From Gracilaria gracilis (lineage: Eukaryota > Rhodophyta > Florideophyceae > Gracilariales > Gracilariaceae): a stretch of 64,000 nucleotides of DNA. The notes under the pieces are model-generated. The model had not been told where the DNA came from and made no database searches. It saw only the letters and a list, made by a program, of their open reading frames with translations. Below are positions 17,315 through 26,520 of the stretch, in pieces (the first letter of the stretch is position 1; every line of letters starts with the position of its first letter). A program made the translations under genes and the position numbers. The stretch spans positions 124,001 to 188,000 of the forward strand of contig JARGSG010000004.1 of NCBI GenBank assembly GCA_030374805.1, written 5' to 3'.

Positions 17315-20223
17315 CTGCAGGGGAAGGAGCCTATTCCGACCTCTTTCCTGCCTTCGCGGACCCAAACCCAATCGTCGACCCGGGCTGTCCAAAGAGTGTC
17401 GGATCTCTGTGCGCCATTGCACAGCTCTGCGTGTCATTGGGAGTAGACTTAGCCCTCGATGAGTTGGATTGCGAACCTTTCCTTCACGGCTTCGGTGAAG
17501 AGTGCATTGATGCCATGCCAACCTTCGCCATGTGGGAACTTAAAGGTAATGACGAGAATGGAACTCCCTTCTCGCTACCCTTCTACGTAGTGGATGGCAA
17601 GGGGCCAATTCTGTTGGGCAACGACGTACTTTCACGTTCCGATCTCCTGAACCAGGATAACAAAGTTCTAATTCCTGAAGGAGTTGTCGGCAACTCCGCT
17701 TCAATCCTGCTCCGAACCTATCACACTGGTTCCGAACTCACGAAGCGAACCAGACTCCTCCTTGTGCCCTCGTCCACCTCTTCTGTCAAGTCCTTCTTCG
17801 CGAAGAACCTTGCTCTAAAGGGAACGACGATAGAGAATGAAGAGCGCTTCGCTAAGCGCTTTCATCTCTACACTCACCTACGTCCGAAGGACATGAAGAG
17901 GATCTGCCAACGGGCGGGAGTCCTCACAAGGACGCTCGAAGCCTTGCTACAATCGGCCTATGACTCATGTACGACATGTGCGAGCACTGGGCGCCCATTA
18001 GCGTCCAGGAAGGTCTCCTTCTCCCGTATCTTGAAAGAATTCAATGAGCACGTCCAAGTGGACTTCATGTTTGTAGCCGAGCTCGGCAACCTCCCAATCC
18101 TTCACATGAAGGATGCAGCCTCAGGTTTCTCAGTCGCATGGCTATGCCTCTCGAGGAACATGAAAAAAGCTGCGGAAAGCTTTGTGATCCATTGGATCTC
18201 ATCTCATGGGGCGCCCACCGAACTCTCGGGCGATCCAGAATTCGATTGCCAAGAGTTCAGGGCAATGTGTGCCTCTCATGGCATTACGTTCTCCCCTAGG
18301 CCAGCCCGTCGGCACAACAAACTAGGAATCGTGGAGTCTTCCAACGAAGCCATCAGATATCTGATCCAACGCCTCGTTAAAGACAGGCAATTCACGGCTC
18401 CTAGATGGCAACAGTGCCCCTCCGACCAAGAACTGGTCGCTAGAGCCGCTTTCCTCAAGAACATCTTGCTAGGCTCGAGGTTCGTATCCAGTTTCGAGCT
18501 TGCTCGAGGGTATAGGCCGGCGCTCCAGGGCCTGCCCAAGGCTAGGCTTACAAAGGACCTCGCCGATGCCTATCACGAGAGAGCATCTCGCCAAGCTCTG
18601 CATACGTTCCTCCGCACAAAAGACGTCAAGCACTTCGACAGGACACTGCTCGTCCCCAAGACACCAGTCTACTACTTTGTGAAAAACGCAAGGAGGGGAC
18701 AGTGGTATCCAGGGTTTGTCAAGGAGGTCTATGAACACTTCGTAATCGTCTCGGCGACAGAAGACCTCCGCGGTTTCTCGTACACTGTTGCGTACGAAGA
18801 CCTTCGCCTACGCCCCAAGTCTAAGCTGCTCGAAGAACTCGAGCGCATAGAACTTGGGTACACCGAATTTCCTCAACCTTCGCCCGACCCTGAAGTGGTC
18901 CCACAGCAGGAACAGCCGGAACTCTCAACAAACCCGCTCGTTCAGATAACAGAGGAGCCACCAATACTTGAAGATGACCAAGAGATGCACACTGCTTTTG
19001 CAGAGTGGGATGACCATCCCCTTAGCTCCGCGTATCTAGCCGGGGCAACAGCCATTCGTCCTTTCAACATACCGTCGAAGGACATTGGCGAACTCGCATC
19101 ATCCTCAACTGCTCTTCCTCCAAAAGCATCCCTAACCTCCACCAAGCAAACCATCTTGAAGCAGCTTCATGAAAAGTTTGGCAACGACCCACTCACCGAA
19201 CACAAGCTCCAAGGCGCGCCGAGGTGGCTACTTGATGAATCTATTGCCAAGGAGAAGCGAAACTACAAGGAGAAGGGAGCGTATCGTGCGGTATCCATTC
19301 GGTCCATCCCTAGGGATGCCAACCTCATCTCCTCTCACCACTTCTTCGTCGTAAAACACGACGGTGAAGGGAAGACCATGAAGCTAAAGTGCCGCCTAGT
19401 CCCTCATGGGAATAGGGATCGCGAGAAGGACGACCTTCGCTCCGATTCCTCGACGGCGCAGTTTTCCACAATCCGCACGCTCCTCTCCCTATCCTCCTTG
19501 TTCCACTTCCCTATTGCCTCCCTGGACGTAAAGTCGGCTTACCTCCAAGCCGGAGAGTTGAAGCGAGATATATACATGCGCCCCCCACGTGGGTGGAGCA
19601 CTTACACCGACGAAGTCTGGAAGCTACTCGCTCCAGCCTATGGACTTGTAGAGTCCGGACGGCTATGGCAACTCTGCGTGGAGGAATGGCTTCTGGACAT
19701 AGGCTTTGTCGACGTTCCTGGCATCCCACAACTCTTCCTAATGTGGGAAGGCGACGAACTCGTGTTGGCACTAGCCAAAGTCGTCGACGACATGATATTT
19801 GCCGGAAAACCAGAACGCATGGAGCGTTTTCGGCAGCAAATCTCTTCCAAGTTCGATGTGGGCCGTTTTAACCAAGGACAGGACATTGTCTTCAACCGCT
19901 TGTTTGTCAAACAACATTCAGATTACAGCGTCTCCTTGAGTATGGCGGAGTTCCTCTCGACGATTAAGCAGATTGAACTCAGTCATGAGCGCAAGAAGGA
20001 GCACGAAAGTGAATGCACGTTGGAAGAACTACGTGGGTTCCAAGCCCTGACTGGAAAGCTAAACTTCCTTGGCCACGGCATCCTCCCCACAGGCCTCCTT
20101 GGTAGCGAGCAAGCTGCAACAGAATGTCGCTCACCTCAAGGTCTCCCATATACGACAACTCAACCAAGCGCTGGTGCACTTAAAGTCGCTATCTCCAACT
20201 CTGCTCTACAGAGCACCTGTTGA
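17260..20223 (+). CDS. pol: Copia pol, part 1: protease, integrase, reverse transcriptase
   Basis: Open frame -1 relative to gag, overlapping it by 55 nt, with no need for its own start. The protease region has VDPGCPKSVGS (an active-site-like D-x-G with Pro in the middle) and the flap-like ILLGNDVL. Integrase carries an H-x3-H...C-x2-C zinc site (about 17862-17980) and catalytic acids in VQVDFMFV, LSGDPEFD and IVESSNEA. A GKx-type C-terminal region follows (YYFVKNARRGQWYPGFV). The RT has RLVPHGNRDREKDDLRSDSSTA, IASLDVKSAYLQA and the catalytic VVDDMIF (about 19780). After about 20085 this frame stops matching the family; the RNase H continues in the +1 frame, and this frame ends at 20223. Confidence 0.92.
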   Translation, partial: SRQGFSQRLQPLPTQSSLTAGEGAYSDLFPAFADPNPIVDPGCPKSVGSLCAIAQLCVSLGVDLALDELDCEPFLHGFGEECIDAMPTFAMWELKGNDENGTPFSLPFYVVDGKGPILLGNDVLSRSDLLNQDNKVLIPEGVVGNSASILLRTYHTGSELTKRTRLLLVPSSTSSVKSFFAKNLALKGTTIENEERFAKRFHLYTHLRPKDMKRICQRAGVLTRTLEALLQSAYDSCTTCASTGRPLASRKVSFSRILKEFNEHVQVDFMFVAELGNLPILHMKDAASGFSVAWLCLSRNMKKAAESFVIHWISSHGAPTELSGDPEFDCQEFRAMCASHGITFSPRPARRHNKLGIVESSNEAIRYLIQRLVKDRQFTAPRWQQCPSDQELVARAAFLKNILLGSRFVSSFELARGYRPALQGLPKARLTKDLADAYHERASRQALHTFLRTKDVKHFDRTLLVPKTPVYYFVKNARRGQWYPGFVKEVYEHFVIVSATEDLRGFSYTVAYEDLRLRPKSKLLEELERIELGYTEFPQPSPDPEVVPQQEQPELSTNPLVQITEEPPILEDDQEMHTAFAEWDDHPLSSAYLAGATAIRPFNIPSKDIGELASSSTALPPKASLTSTKQTILKQLHEKFGNDPLTEHKLQGAPRWLLDESIAKEKRNYKEKGAYRAVSIRSIPRDANLISSHHFFVVKHDGEGKTMKLKCRLVPHGNRDREKDDLRSDSSTAQFSTIRTLLSLSSLFHFPIASLDVKSAYLQAGELKRDIYMRPPRGWSTYTDEVWKLLAPAYGLVESGRLWQLCVEEWLLDIGFVDVPGIPQLFLMWEGDELVLALAKVVDDMIFAGKPERMERFRQQISSKFDVGRFNQGQDIVFNRLFVKQHSDYSVSLSMAEFLSTIKQIELSHERKKEHESECTLEELRGFQALTGKLNFLGHGILPTGLLGSEQAATECRSPQGLPYTTTQPSAGALKVAISNSALQSTC
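17269..17332 (+). promoter_or_regulatory. programmed -1 ribosomal frameshift signal
   Basis: In the gag frame the codons AAG GGT TTT form the slippery heptamer G GGT TTT (17269-17275). After a 5-nt spacer a stem-loop begins: AGGCTCC (17281-17287) pairs with GGAGCCT (17326-17332), then an AA/AA internal loop, then CCCC (17290-17293) with GGGG (17320-17323). It lies inside the short gag/pol overlap, and a -1 slip enters the open pol frame directly ahead of the protease. Confidence 0.8.
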
Positions 20224-20779
20224 GCCGATGTCTCCGCGCCACTTCGACGCGGATGTGGTGGCATTTAGCGATGCTGCTTCAGGCAACACCTCCTACGGAC
20301 AAACAGGGTTCCTGTGCGGGCTCTCCTTCTCCTCAAAAGATCGCCATGTGTTCCACGTTCTAGATTGGCACAGCTCCAAGCAGAACCGAGTTTCCTTCTC
20401 CTCCGCGGGTGCGGAAATACTAGCCGCCGCCCACACAGCGGACCGAGCAATCTACCTGGCCGAGACGGTGCCTTACATGATGCACCCATCTGGTCAAAGG
20501 CCAAGGCCAAACTTGCAAATGTTTGTAGATTCGTTTGGACTCTATAGTACAATATCTACACTACACGAGCAGAAGGACTTTCGACTCCGCCCCACAGTCG
20601 CACGGCTACGAGATTCTTTCGAGGCCCGGGAGATCAACTCGTTAAGATGGATCCCAGGACCGGTCAACCCTGCGGATGCTCTTACAAAGATTAACCATTA
20701 TGCCTTTAAGAAGCTAAATCAAATGATGAAGACTGGTATCGTCTCTAAGGAGATCTTAGACTCTATTAGCCAAGTTTAA
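20069..20779 (+). CDS. pol: Copia pol, part 2: RT end and RNase H
   Basis: Continuation of pol in the +1 frame. From about 20085 it reads ASLVASKLQQNVAHLKVSHIRQLNQ, the region after the RT in Copia elements, then RNase H with VAFSDAASGN, FSSAGAEILAA, MFVDSFGL and the C-terminal WIPGPVNPADALTK. No likely own start codon exists, so it belongs to the polyprotein. The shift lies between about 20085 and 20105; see findings for mutation versus recoding. Confidence 0.88.
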   Translation: MATASSPQASLVASKLQQNVAHLKVSHIRQLNQALVHLKSLSPTLLYRAPVEPMSPRHFDADVVAFSDAASGNTSYGQTGFLCGLSFSSKDRHVFHVLDWHSSKQNRVSFSSAGAEILAAAHTADRAIYLAETVPYMMHPSGQRPRPNLQMFVDSFGLYSTISTLHEQKDFRLRPTVARLRDSFEAREINSLRWIPGPVNPADALTKINHYAFKKLNQMMKTGIVSKEILDSISQV

Positions 20780-20815
20780 ACATTTATCTACTACGCAATT
20801 GTGAAACACAACCAC

Positions 20816-22390
20816 CTACTGCACTTTCAAGGACTTCCTCTTCTTGCGCTGAAGACGCCTTGCCTTCCCGCTCCTGTTCTTGCTCTTCCCCTCACGGCGT
20901 GGAACGGCAACAACGCGGCGCACTTCCATAACTCGCTCGAAGGCCGCCGAGTCCCCAACGCAACACTTAAGGGACTCCTCACAGAGCCTTAGTGGATACT
21001 GCTCAACAGCGTCCAAAACCTCGCCACGCCCAACGTCAACACAAACAACGTGATCGACGTTCCGTGCGCGCAGCCTCACGACGTAGACGCCATCCTTCTG
21101 TGCCAACAGCCACCTAAGGGTATCGCGATAATCGCTCCGGCAATAATGGATTCGATGGAGCTCAACTCGGTTCGCGAATTCATCAACCCACCGAGCAGCA
21201 TCGCTAAAGCACAACATGTTACCGACACTCTCTCCAAACACGGACTTAAAGGCATAATCTTCATCAACAACTCGTGCCATAGCATTGGCAAGCGCAGTTT
21301 GGATGCACATGGTGGAAGATTTGCACACCACCATGCGCTCCTCGCGCAGCTCGAATCGTCTCGTCTCTTCAGTTCTTTCGCGATCTCCAGGGCTTGAGAC
21401 GCGGACAGCAACACCTGGATTCTTCACACACCACGAATCAAGACAATCGAGAACCTTGCAGTCATCAAGCGCCACCACCCTCCATGCATCGGTTAGGGAG
21501 TCGTACTCCTTCCTGAAAGGAATCCCGCCACTCCACAGACCTTGGATGCTAAGCGCATTCGCCAGACCAGAGCCACTCACAGAGTTGAACTCTATCTGTT
21601 GCCAGCCCCAAAAAGGCTCATCGTGATTGTGGCCATAATAACAACCGCCTTCTAGGCGACGAACGCCACGCTCACCCTCCATCACCTTATCTTCCGCAAG
21701 GTACATAACAGCGTCAACAGTCCAACGCTCTCCTTCACCAACATCCTTGTACAGGCCGTAACGCCCCGCAGTTTCATGATCAAGGCGAGTTTTGGGCCGT
21801 ACCTGACACCAACGTCGGACAGCAAGACCAGCCAACTCGTCGAGCTGCGAGGCGCGGATAGTGAGATGATCGCCATCAATGTGTTCGATCATGTACCGCT
21901 CGCGATGCCCTTCGTCCACGCGGGAAACATGCAAAATCGAATTCATGCTCCACTTGTCCTGGACATAAGCGTCAGGGACGTGCGTGCCAACGGGCAACAC
22001 AAATCGTTTCTCCACCGCACGTTGCTTACGGATTTCCCGCATACGGGCCTTTACGATAGCGGCGTAATCTTGATCACGGCTTTGTTTCTTCGTACGATGT
22101 TTGGCAACGCCTCTCTTAAGAAGGTATTCAGGTCCGACGACGTCGTGAAGCGAAGCCAATCGCTTGCTGAAATTTCGCTGCGCACGCGCATGATCCAGCT
22201 TCTGACGATGCGACGCAGCGCTCCCAGCGCCGCGGACGCGACTGATCCGGATAGCTTTCGACTTCTTCACCAACATCTTCTTTCTGTTTTTGAGAAGTAA
22301 CAATCCACACGGTTGAGTCAGTAACGTACCTGCTCTACTACGCGCGTTCTCCGAGCCGCAGCAATGTCTATTGACTTGGGAGCCCTTCAC
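20816..22390 (-). CDS. antisense ORF in the Copia element, cysteine-peptidase-like C-terminus
   Basis: 524-residue uninterrupted ORF on the strand opposite gag-pol, between the pol stop (36 bp away) and the 3' LTR. An alternative start is at 22276 (486 residues). The N-terminus (about 40-140) is strongly basic with many Lys/Arg clusters, suggesting nuclear localisation or nucleic-acid binding. The middle holds two W-x-V/M-x-x-I/V segments (WSMNSILHVSRVDEGHRERY and WTVDAVMYLAEDKV) that faintly recall chromodomain starts. The C-terminal half has CIQTALANAMARV, then DHVVCVDVG and GEVLDAVEQYPLRL, an order Cys...His...Asp as in papain-fold peptidases. The end is again Lys/Arg-rich. No family is recognised with certainty. 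Extra antisense ORFs at this position are known in plant LTR elements. Confidence 0.7.
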   Translation of the reverse strand: MKGSQVNRHCCGSENARSRAGTLLTQPCGLLLLKNRKKMLVKKSKAIRISRVRGAGSAASHRQKLDHARAQRNFSKRLASLHDVVGPEYLLKRGVAKHRTKKQSRDQDYAAIVKARMREIRKQRAVEKRFVLPVGTHVPDAYVQDKWSMNSILHVSRVDEGHRERYMIEHIDGDHLTIRASQLDELAGLAVRRWCQVRPKTRLDHETAGRYGLYKDVGEGERWTVDAVMYLAEDKVMEGERGVRRLEGGCYYGHNHDEPFWGWQQIEFNSVSGSGLANALSIQGLWSGGIPFRKEYDSLTDAWRVVALDDCKVLDCLDSWCVKNPGVAVRVSSPGDRERTEETRRFELREERMVVCKSSTMCIQTALANAMARVVDEDYAFKSVFGESVGNMLCFSDAARWVDEFANRVELHRIHYCRSDYRDTLRWLLAQKDGVYVVRLRARNVDHVVCVDVGRGEVLDAVEQYPLRLCEESLKCCVGDSAAFERVMEVRRVVAVPRREGKSKNRSGKARRLQRKKRKSLKVQ

Positions 22391-22509
22391 CGAACGCGCG
22401 CAACAAAGCTGACCGAGCCGCGACAGAGCTGTAGCTATGCGAGCCCAGTTGTCGGAGAAGGAGCGACGACGCCACAGCGGTAGCGCGCGGTGTCAAATAC
22501 TACCCAGAC

Positions 22510-22542
22510 AGCTGCCAGCTAGCTGCCAGCTAGCTGCCAGCT
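22510..22542. repeat. 11-bp tandem repeat, three exact copies
   Basis: AGCTGCCAGCT repeated at 22510, 22521 and 22532, in the 230-bp gap between the antisense ORF start and the 3' LTR. It may belong to the promoter or leader of that ORF. Confidence 0.85.
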
Positions 22543-22585
22543 GGCTGGAGGATGCGGCGCGCGATAAAATTTTTTTTAGCATCTT

Positions 22586-22620
22586 TTGCTCTGGAATCTA
22601 ATCCAGAGCAACAGGGGGGG
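22586..22620. other. hairpin and polypurine tract before the 3' LTR
   Basis: Arms TTGCTCTGGA (22586-22595) and TCCAGAGCAA (22602-22611) form a perfect 10-bp hairpin, followed at once by CAGGGGGGG, the expected plus-strand primer tract, ending at the LTR. Confidence 0.8.
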
Positions 22621-22944
22621 TGTGGACAGCTGTACACGGTGCTCAAGGCCCAGCCGCCGTTGGCGGGCCTCTTTGTGTCAGCCATCACTACGCGCTCATG
22701 TGCCCAGCCCCCTGAGCGCCCTATCACTTTGAGCTCGGGCGCGCCTCCGCGCTAGAGGCGCGCCTAACACCACTACAATAAAATACCGGGACTCCGCAGC
22801 GCCTGCGCGAGTCCCGGGGGAGCCAGCACGGAGAGAACAGTCTCTCCCTCTTTCTGCTGGTCCTTGCTCCCGTTTGCTCTAGCCGGCCCGCTCGTCAACC
22901 CCACTCGCCTTGCTACCGTCTACGCGATGGACAACGCCACCCCA
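22621..22944 (+). repeat. 3' LTR
   Basis: Copy of the 5' LTR offset by 6,914 bp with no difference seen. It still carries the gag ATG at 22927, now read out into flanking host DNA. Confidence 0.96.
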
Positions 22945-22949
22945 AGTTT
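22945..22949. repeat. right target-site duplication (AGTTT)
   Basis: Matches 15702-15706 exactly. Confidence 0.95.
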
Positions 22950-23997
22950 ACCCGTTCGAGGTGCTCAATGCTAACCCTTACCAGGAATTTTTGGAGCCAC
23001 TCCCTCTTGGAGGTCCACCCTCAGCGCGGTTGCGATGTCAACCGTTCATCTGCGTTGGCGCTTCCACCTCCGCAACTGCATTAAACGAGGCGATGCCTTC
23101 CGCTATTCAACTTGGATTCCATTGCAATTTCTCCGCCCGTTGTTCCCATTCCACATAGCTATTGGTATCGTATGATCGTGTGATTTCGTAACCATTCTGG
23201 GATTGTCCTCCCACGTTTGAAACTCCTATGCAGATTCTGTCCTTGACGGCGCTCGTAGATGGCAAAAGCTTGACTCGCGAGGCGTGTTCTGGACCAGAAG
23301 GTCCAAGGCACGACGAGAAGGTAGCGTTTACGCTAAACTTGTCCCCTTGCTTGGCTGACGCTGTATGAGTGTACGAAAGGCTGCGGCCCATATGTGTCTG
23401 TATGTGCGCCTATGACATCGAAGGGCACTGCAAAGCTATAGACCTAGTATCGTATTCGTGGCACAATTTGTGTACATCAGACGTTTGGTAGGAAGGTAAC
23501 GCGACAGTTCTACCAATACCAATCGGGTAAACAATTGCAGTTGAAACAAAGTACACAAGCGTCGTTCAACTTGGAAGGAAACGATGGCTAAGAGGGCTAA
23601 AAGCCACCCTTGCTTGGGTAGCTTCTTCGTTAGCGTTGAATTGAGAGAATGTACCCCTGGTACTTGAATTCCTTCGCTCAAACCACTCGTCACCATTACT
23701 TTCTCGTGAAACATGTCAACAAGTTTTGACCACAATACCTTGGCGCAAGTGCAACCACTAGCTTACAGCTCCCACCGCTGTAAGGCAAAACGATCAAAAG
23801 TTACGCGGCTGAGCGAGGGTGCCATTTTTTTGAAAATTTGAACCGGCCTGGGACATTTAAACGCCGTACCATCAACAAGCAGGGAGGAGACGTCCGGATA
23901 CAACTGCAGAACAAGGCTAAGCGATAAACGAAGTGCTCTTGGTCTATAGCACAGCCATTACCACCGCCCTCAAGAAAAAGCCTCCACGCCAAAAATC
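22950..23997. other. intergenic, 3' flank of the Copia element
   Basis: No supported gene. It contains the 5' leader of the next gene (from about 23900). Confidence 0.5.
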
Positions 23998-25104
23998 ATG
24001 GAAGACCAAGTCGCGTTCCTTCAACGAATCACCAACGAATTCCAACAGCATCCACCCTACGCCCCAGCCCATGACAGGCACATCAAACTCACTGCTCTCG
24101 ACGAGAACCGAGTCCCGGTGGACAATCAGATTCAGGCAGCGCTGGAAGACTTACGCTGTCTCAAACATCAACTCACAGCCCTACGCAGCAAGGATATCTT
24201 TCTCCGCAAACTGCGGGAAGCACAGTCCCTTGAACAAATGCCATCAGCCCAAGAAGCCGTTGGTGCTGAGATGAGACTTCAGAAGAAGAAAAGCGAGTTG
24301 CGGAAGCAGAAGGCAGCCAGAGCAAGTGCGGAGAAGCGATTTGAATCCGCTGTCATGGAAACCTGTCTGACCGAGAAGAGATATAATGACACTTATCAGC
24401 TCGCTCAGAATCGAGTGAGACGTATCAAGTCTGCCTCGCTTACCAAACAACTCGTGGCAAAGATGAATAACGATGAGTGGCCGTCCGTGATGAGATTATT
24501 CGACGATGTTGCGGAAGTGGATAAGCTTGAGGGCGCGGATTGTGAACAACTCAGTGACATTTTCAAGAAAGAACGTGTCAAACTGGAAGCAGAAGCAAAC
24601 AGAACCAATTTGGAAGTTGCTGATTTGGAAAAACGTCTTAATCGCGTAGAGCAAAGCGCAGGTGTATGCGAAAGGGAAATTGAAGGTGTGAAGAAACGCT
24701 TTGCGAAAAAGGAAAGAAGAGACCGGCAGTTTGGCGACGTGCTTCATGAGTACGAGCTTCAGAAGCACTTGCAGCAGATACTACCATCTATTGTGGGCGT
24801 TAGAGTTGCTGCCGTTCAATCGGATGGCATCTTGTTTGATATCAATGCCAACTTGTTTGTTCCGTCGGATGGAAGCGTTGACAGACGTCAAGCCACACAT
24901 TCCTTAATGGTTAAAAGGGGCAGCATAGGTGTGCGAGGCACTAACGAGTTGATCCTATCTCCGGCTGATGTTGAAGTTGATGATTTGGTCGATCAACCAA
25001 ACAATGTTGTTCTGGCAGTTGTGATTAAAGAAGTCTGTGCACGGCTCCGTAACTTTATGGAGAGAAGGCAACTAGGGACAGCGGCCTTGAAAAATGGACG
25101 ATGA
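23998..25104 (+). CDS. coiled-coil protein with small C-terminal globular domain
   Basis: 368-residue protein. Residues about 25-265 are long charged helices with heptad-like spacing, broken near 145-175. The last about 105 residues (after HLQQILPSIVGVRVAAVQSDGI) are beta-strand-like segments (SDGILFDINANLFV, SLMVKRGSIGV) followed by a terminal helix (VVIKEVCARLRNFMERR). A long coiled coil plus a small alpha/beta C-terminal domain recalls RWD-containing kinetochore subunits of the Spc24/Spc25 or Knl1-Zwint type, but I see no diagnostic motif, so this is only a suggestion. Starts at the first ATG of the frame. Single exon. Confidence 0.65.
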   Translation: MEDQVAFLQRITNEFQQHPPYAPAHDRHIKLTALDENRVPVDNQIQAALEDLRCLKHQLTALRSKDIFLRKLREAQSLEQMPSAQEAVGAEMRLQKKKSELRKQKAARASAEKRFESAVMETCLTEKRYNDTYQLAQNRVRRIKSASLTKQLVAKMNNDEWPSVMRLFDDVAEVDKLEGADCEQLSDIFKKERVKLEAEANRTNLEVADLEKRLNRVEQSAGVCEREIEGVKKRFAKKERRDRQFGDVLHEYELQKHLQQILPSIVGVRVAAVQSDGILFDINANLFVPSDGSVDRRQATHSLMVKRGSIGVRGTNELILSPADVEVDDLVDQPNNVVLAVVIKEVCARLRNFMERRQLGTAALKNGR

Positions 25105-25307
25105 GAGCTTAAGAGCTCACTATTAGGTCCTAGGGTACTTGGGCACAGAAAATGGTATTTAAAGTCAGTGTTAATAAACTTGAGTTCTTGGTTATGATCG
25201 ACTAAGACCTCTATCAGAGCTACAAGTAGATGTTAACAGTTGGAGAAAAAAGAAGGAAGCCTGACAAAGCAAGCGAGAGGCAGGATGATGACGACGTGCT
25301 TCAGATG

Positions 25308-26285
25308 CTACTCTCGCGAAGACTTATGCATAGCAGCAATCTGTTCAACAATAGAACCACGTTTGTCATGGTGCGCTCGCTTCCAGGATTCGTAGAACAG
25401 GCGCGCTCGAAGGCCTGCGTATTTTGCCAGCCAATGTTTGACCTCAGATTCTTTGCGCATCCATCTGGCAAAGATATACACAAATACATTGGGGTCTGTC
25501 TTCGCAAAGGCAGACATGCTAGTAGCCACAGTGTATTCCAAAGACGAAATCTCTACGTCAAAAATATTGGCCGCATCTTGTACGAGTTGCAAGGACGTAT
25601 CCATGGTTTCCAGCATGAATTTAGACAGAGCGGTGAGCTTCTCGACAAGCTTGTTGAGCTTTGGTACGTCAGGGACACATTCGAAGTCATCCAATGCGCG
25701 GTCGGCAGCTCGTAGCACCACTTCCATGGCGAATGAGTACCTATCCAAAACGGATTTTTGACGAAGCTGGAGTGAATTGCTCATCTGATGATCATCATTC
25801 TTTCTCGCATAACGAGCAACTGGCTTGACCACCAAATTAACAACGTCTTCATCAGTCTCAGCAACAAAGAAAAAGACACGAAGCAAGGTGGACCACCACT
25901 GATACAGGCGCTCACCAAAAACTGGCGCGTCTTTAATTCTGCATGAAAAGTCAGTGAGGGTAGCGTGGTGCTCGATGGTCGGAAGAATAACGAGCAACAA
26001 GTCAGCAATCTCGCGTTTTGCAGCATTGTGAACCAGCACTAAAACGTTTTCCGGGCTGCTTGAACGGCGATTGTGGTACAGATGAGGCCGTAAGCGCGGG
26101 TAAAGCTGGTAGTGCTCTTCGGTAACAAAGTCATCTTGTGCGGCCGGAGCGGAGCTCTCGGAACTGGACAAGTCCGACTGACGGGGGCTTGATTGGGCAG
26201 AGACATGCGGAAGGGCCCTGAAAGATGGGGCGTTAGGCACGTCGGGTACGGGCACAGGGGAGAAGGGCGGGAGCTCAACAGACAT
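25308..26285 (-). CDS. unknown helical protein
   Basis: 325-residue protein, family not recognised. A Pro/Ser-rich, probably disordered N-terminus (about 1-55, with SPRQSDLSSSESSAP) leads to an all-helical body with many aromatic and basic residues (FGERLYQWWSTLLRVFFFVAETDEDVV; FVYIFARWMRKESEVKHWLAKYAG). No transmembrane helix is certain, though VLVLVHNAAKREIADLLLVILPTI is hydrophobic. Codon use and length support a real gene. Its start is 237 bp from the pogo-type transposon, whose insertion separated it from its divergent neighbour, the carrier gene at 30430. Confidence 0.65.
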   Translation of the reverse strand: MSVELPPFSPVPVPDVPNAPSFRALPHVSAQSSPRQSDLSSSESSAPAAQDDFVTEEHYQLYPRLRPHLYHNRRSSSPENVLVLVHNAAKREIADLLLVILPTIEHHATLTDFSCRIKDAPVFGERLYQWWSTLLRVFFFVAETDEDVVNLVVKPVARYARKNDDHQMSNSLQLRQKSVLDRYSFAMEVVLRAADRALDDFECVPDVPKLNKLVEKLTALSKFMLETMDTSLQLVQDAANIFDVEISSLEYTVATSMSAFAKTDPNVFVYIFARWMRKESEVKHWLAKYAGLRARLFYESWKRAHHDKRGSIVEQIAAMHKSSRE

Positions 26286-26520
26286 GAGGTGCAGATGGGC
26301 CGCGTGCGAGGAACAACGCTACAGTTATGGCAGTGAGGATGGGGAAGGTAGAGGAACAGCCTGGGTCGCGATGAGGCTGCGCGCAACGCTCCTTAACCGC
26401 GGCCAGCAGTCAGCTTCTCATGTGAACTCAGCCATGTCAATGCTTCCGCTTCGGGGTGCAGCCCGAAGCGGGCAAGAGAACTCGCGGTGGAGGGAACGAA
26501 CAAACGAACGGATGAGCAAA

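Larger units (their letters stand above)
15707..22944 (+). mobile_element. complete Ty1/Copia LTR retrotransposon with antisense ORF
   Basis: 7,238-bp element bounded by 324-bp direct repeats that begin TG and end CA, flanked by a 5-bp duplication. Order: 5' LTR, primer-binding site, gag, protease-integrase-RT-RNase H (the Copia order), a large antisense ORF, polypurine tract, 3' LTR. Reading the two LTRs base by base I see no difference, so insertion is recent. gag and pol are joined by a predicted -1 frameshift. A second (+1) discontinuity separates RT from RNase H. It is inserted in the spacer between the Spondin_N gene and the coiled-coil gene at 23998. Confidence 0.96.
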
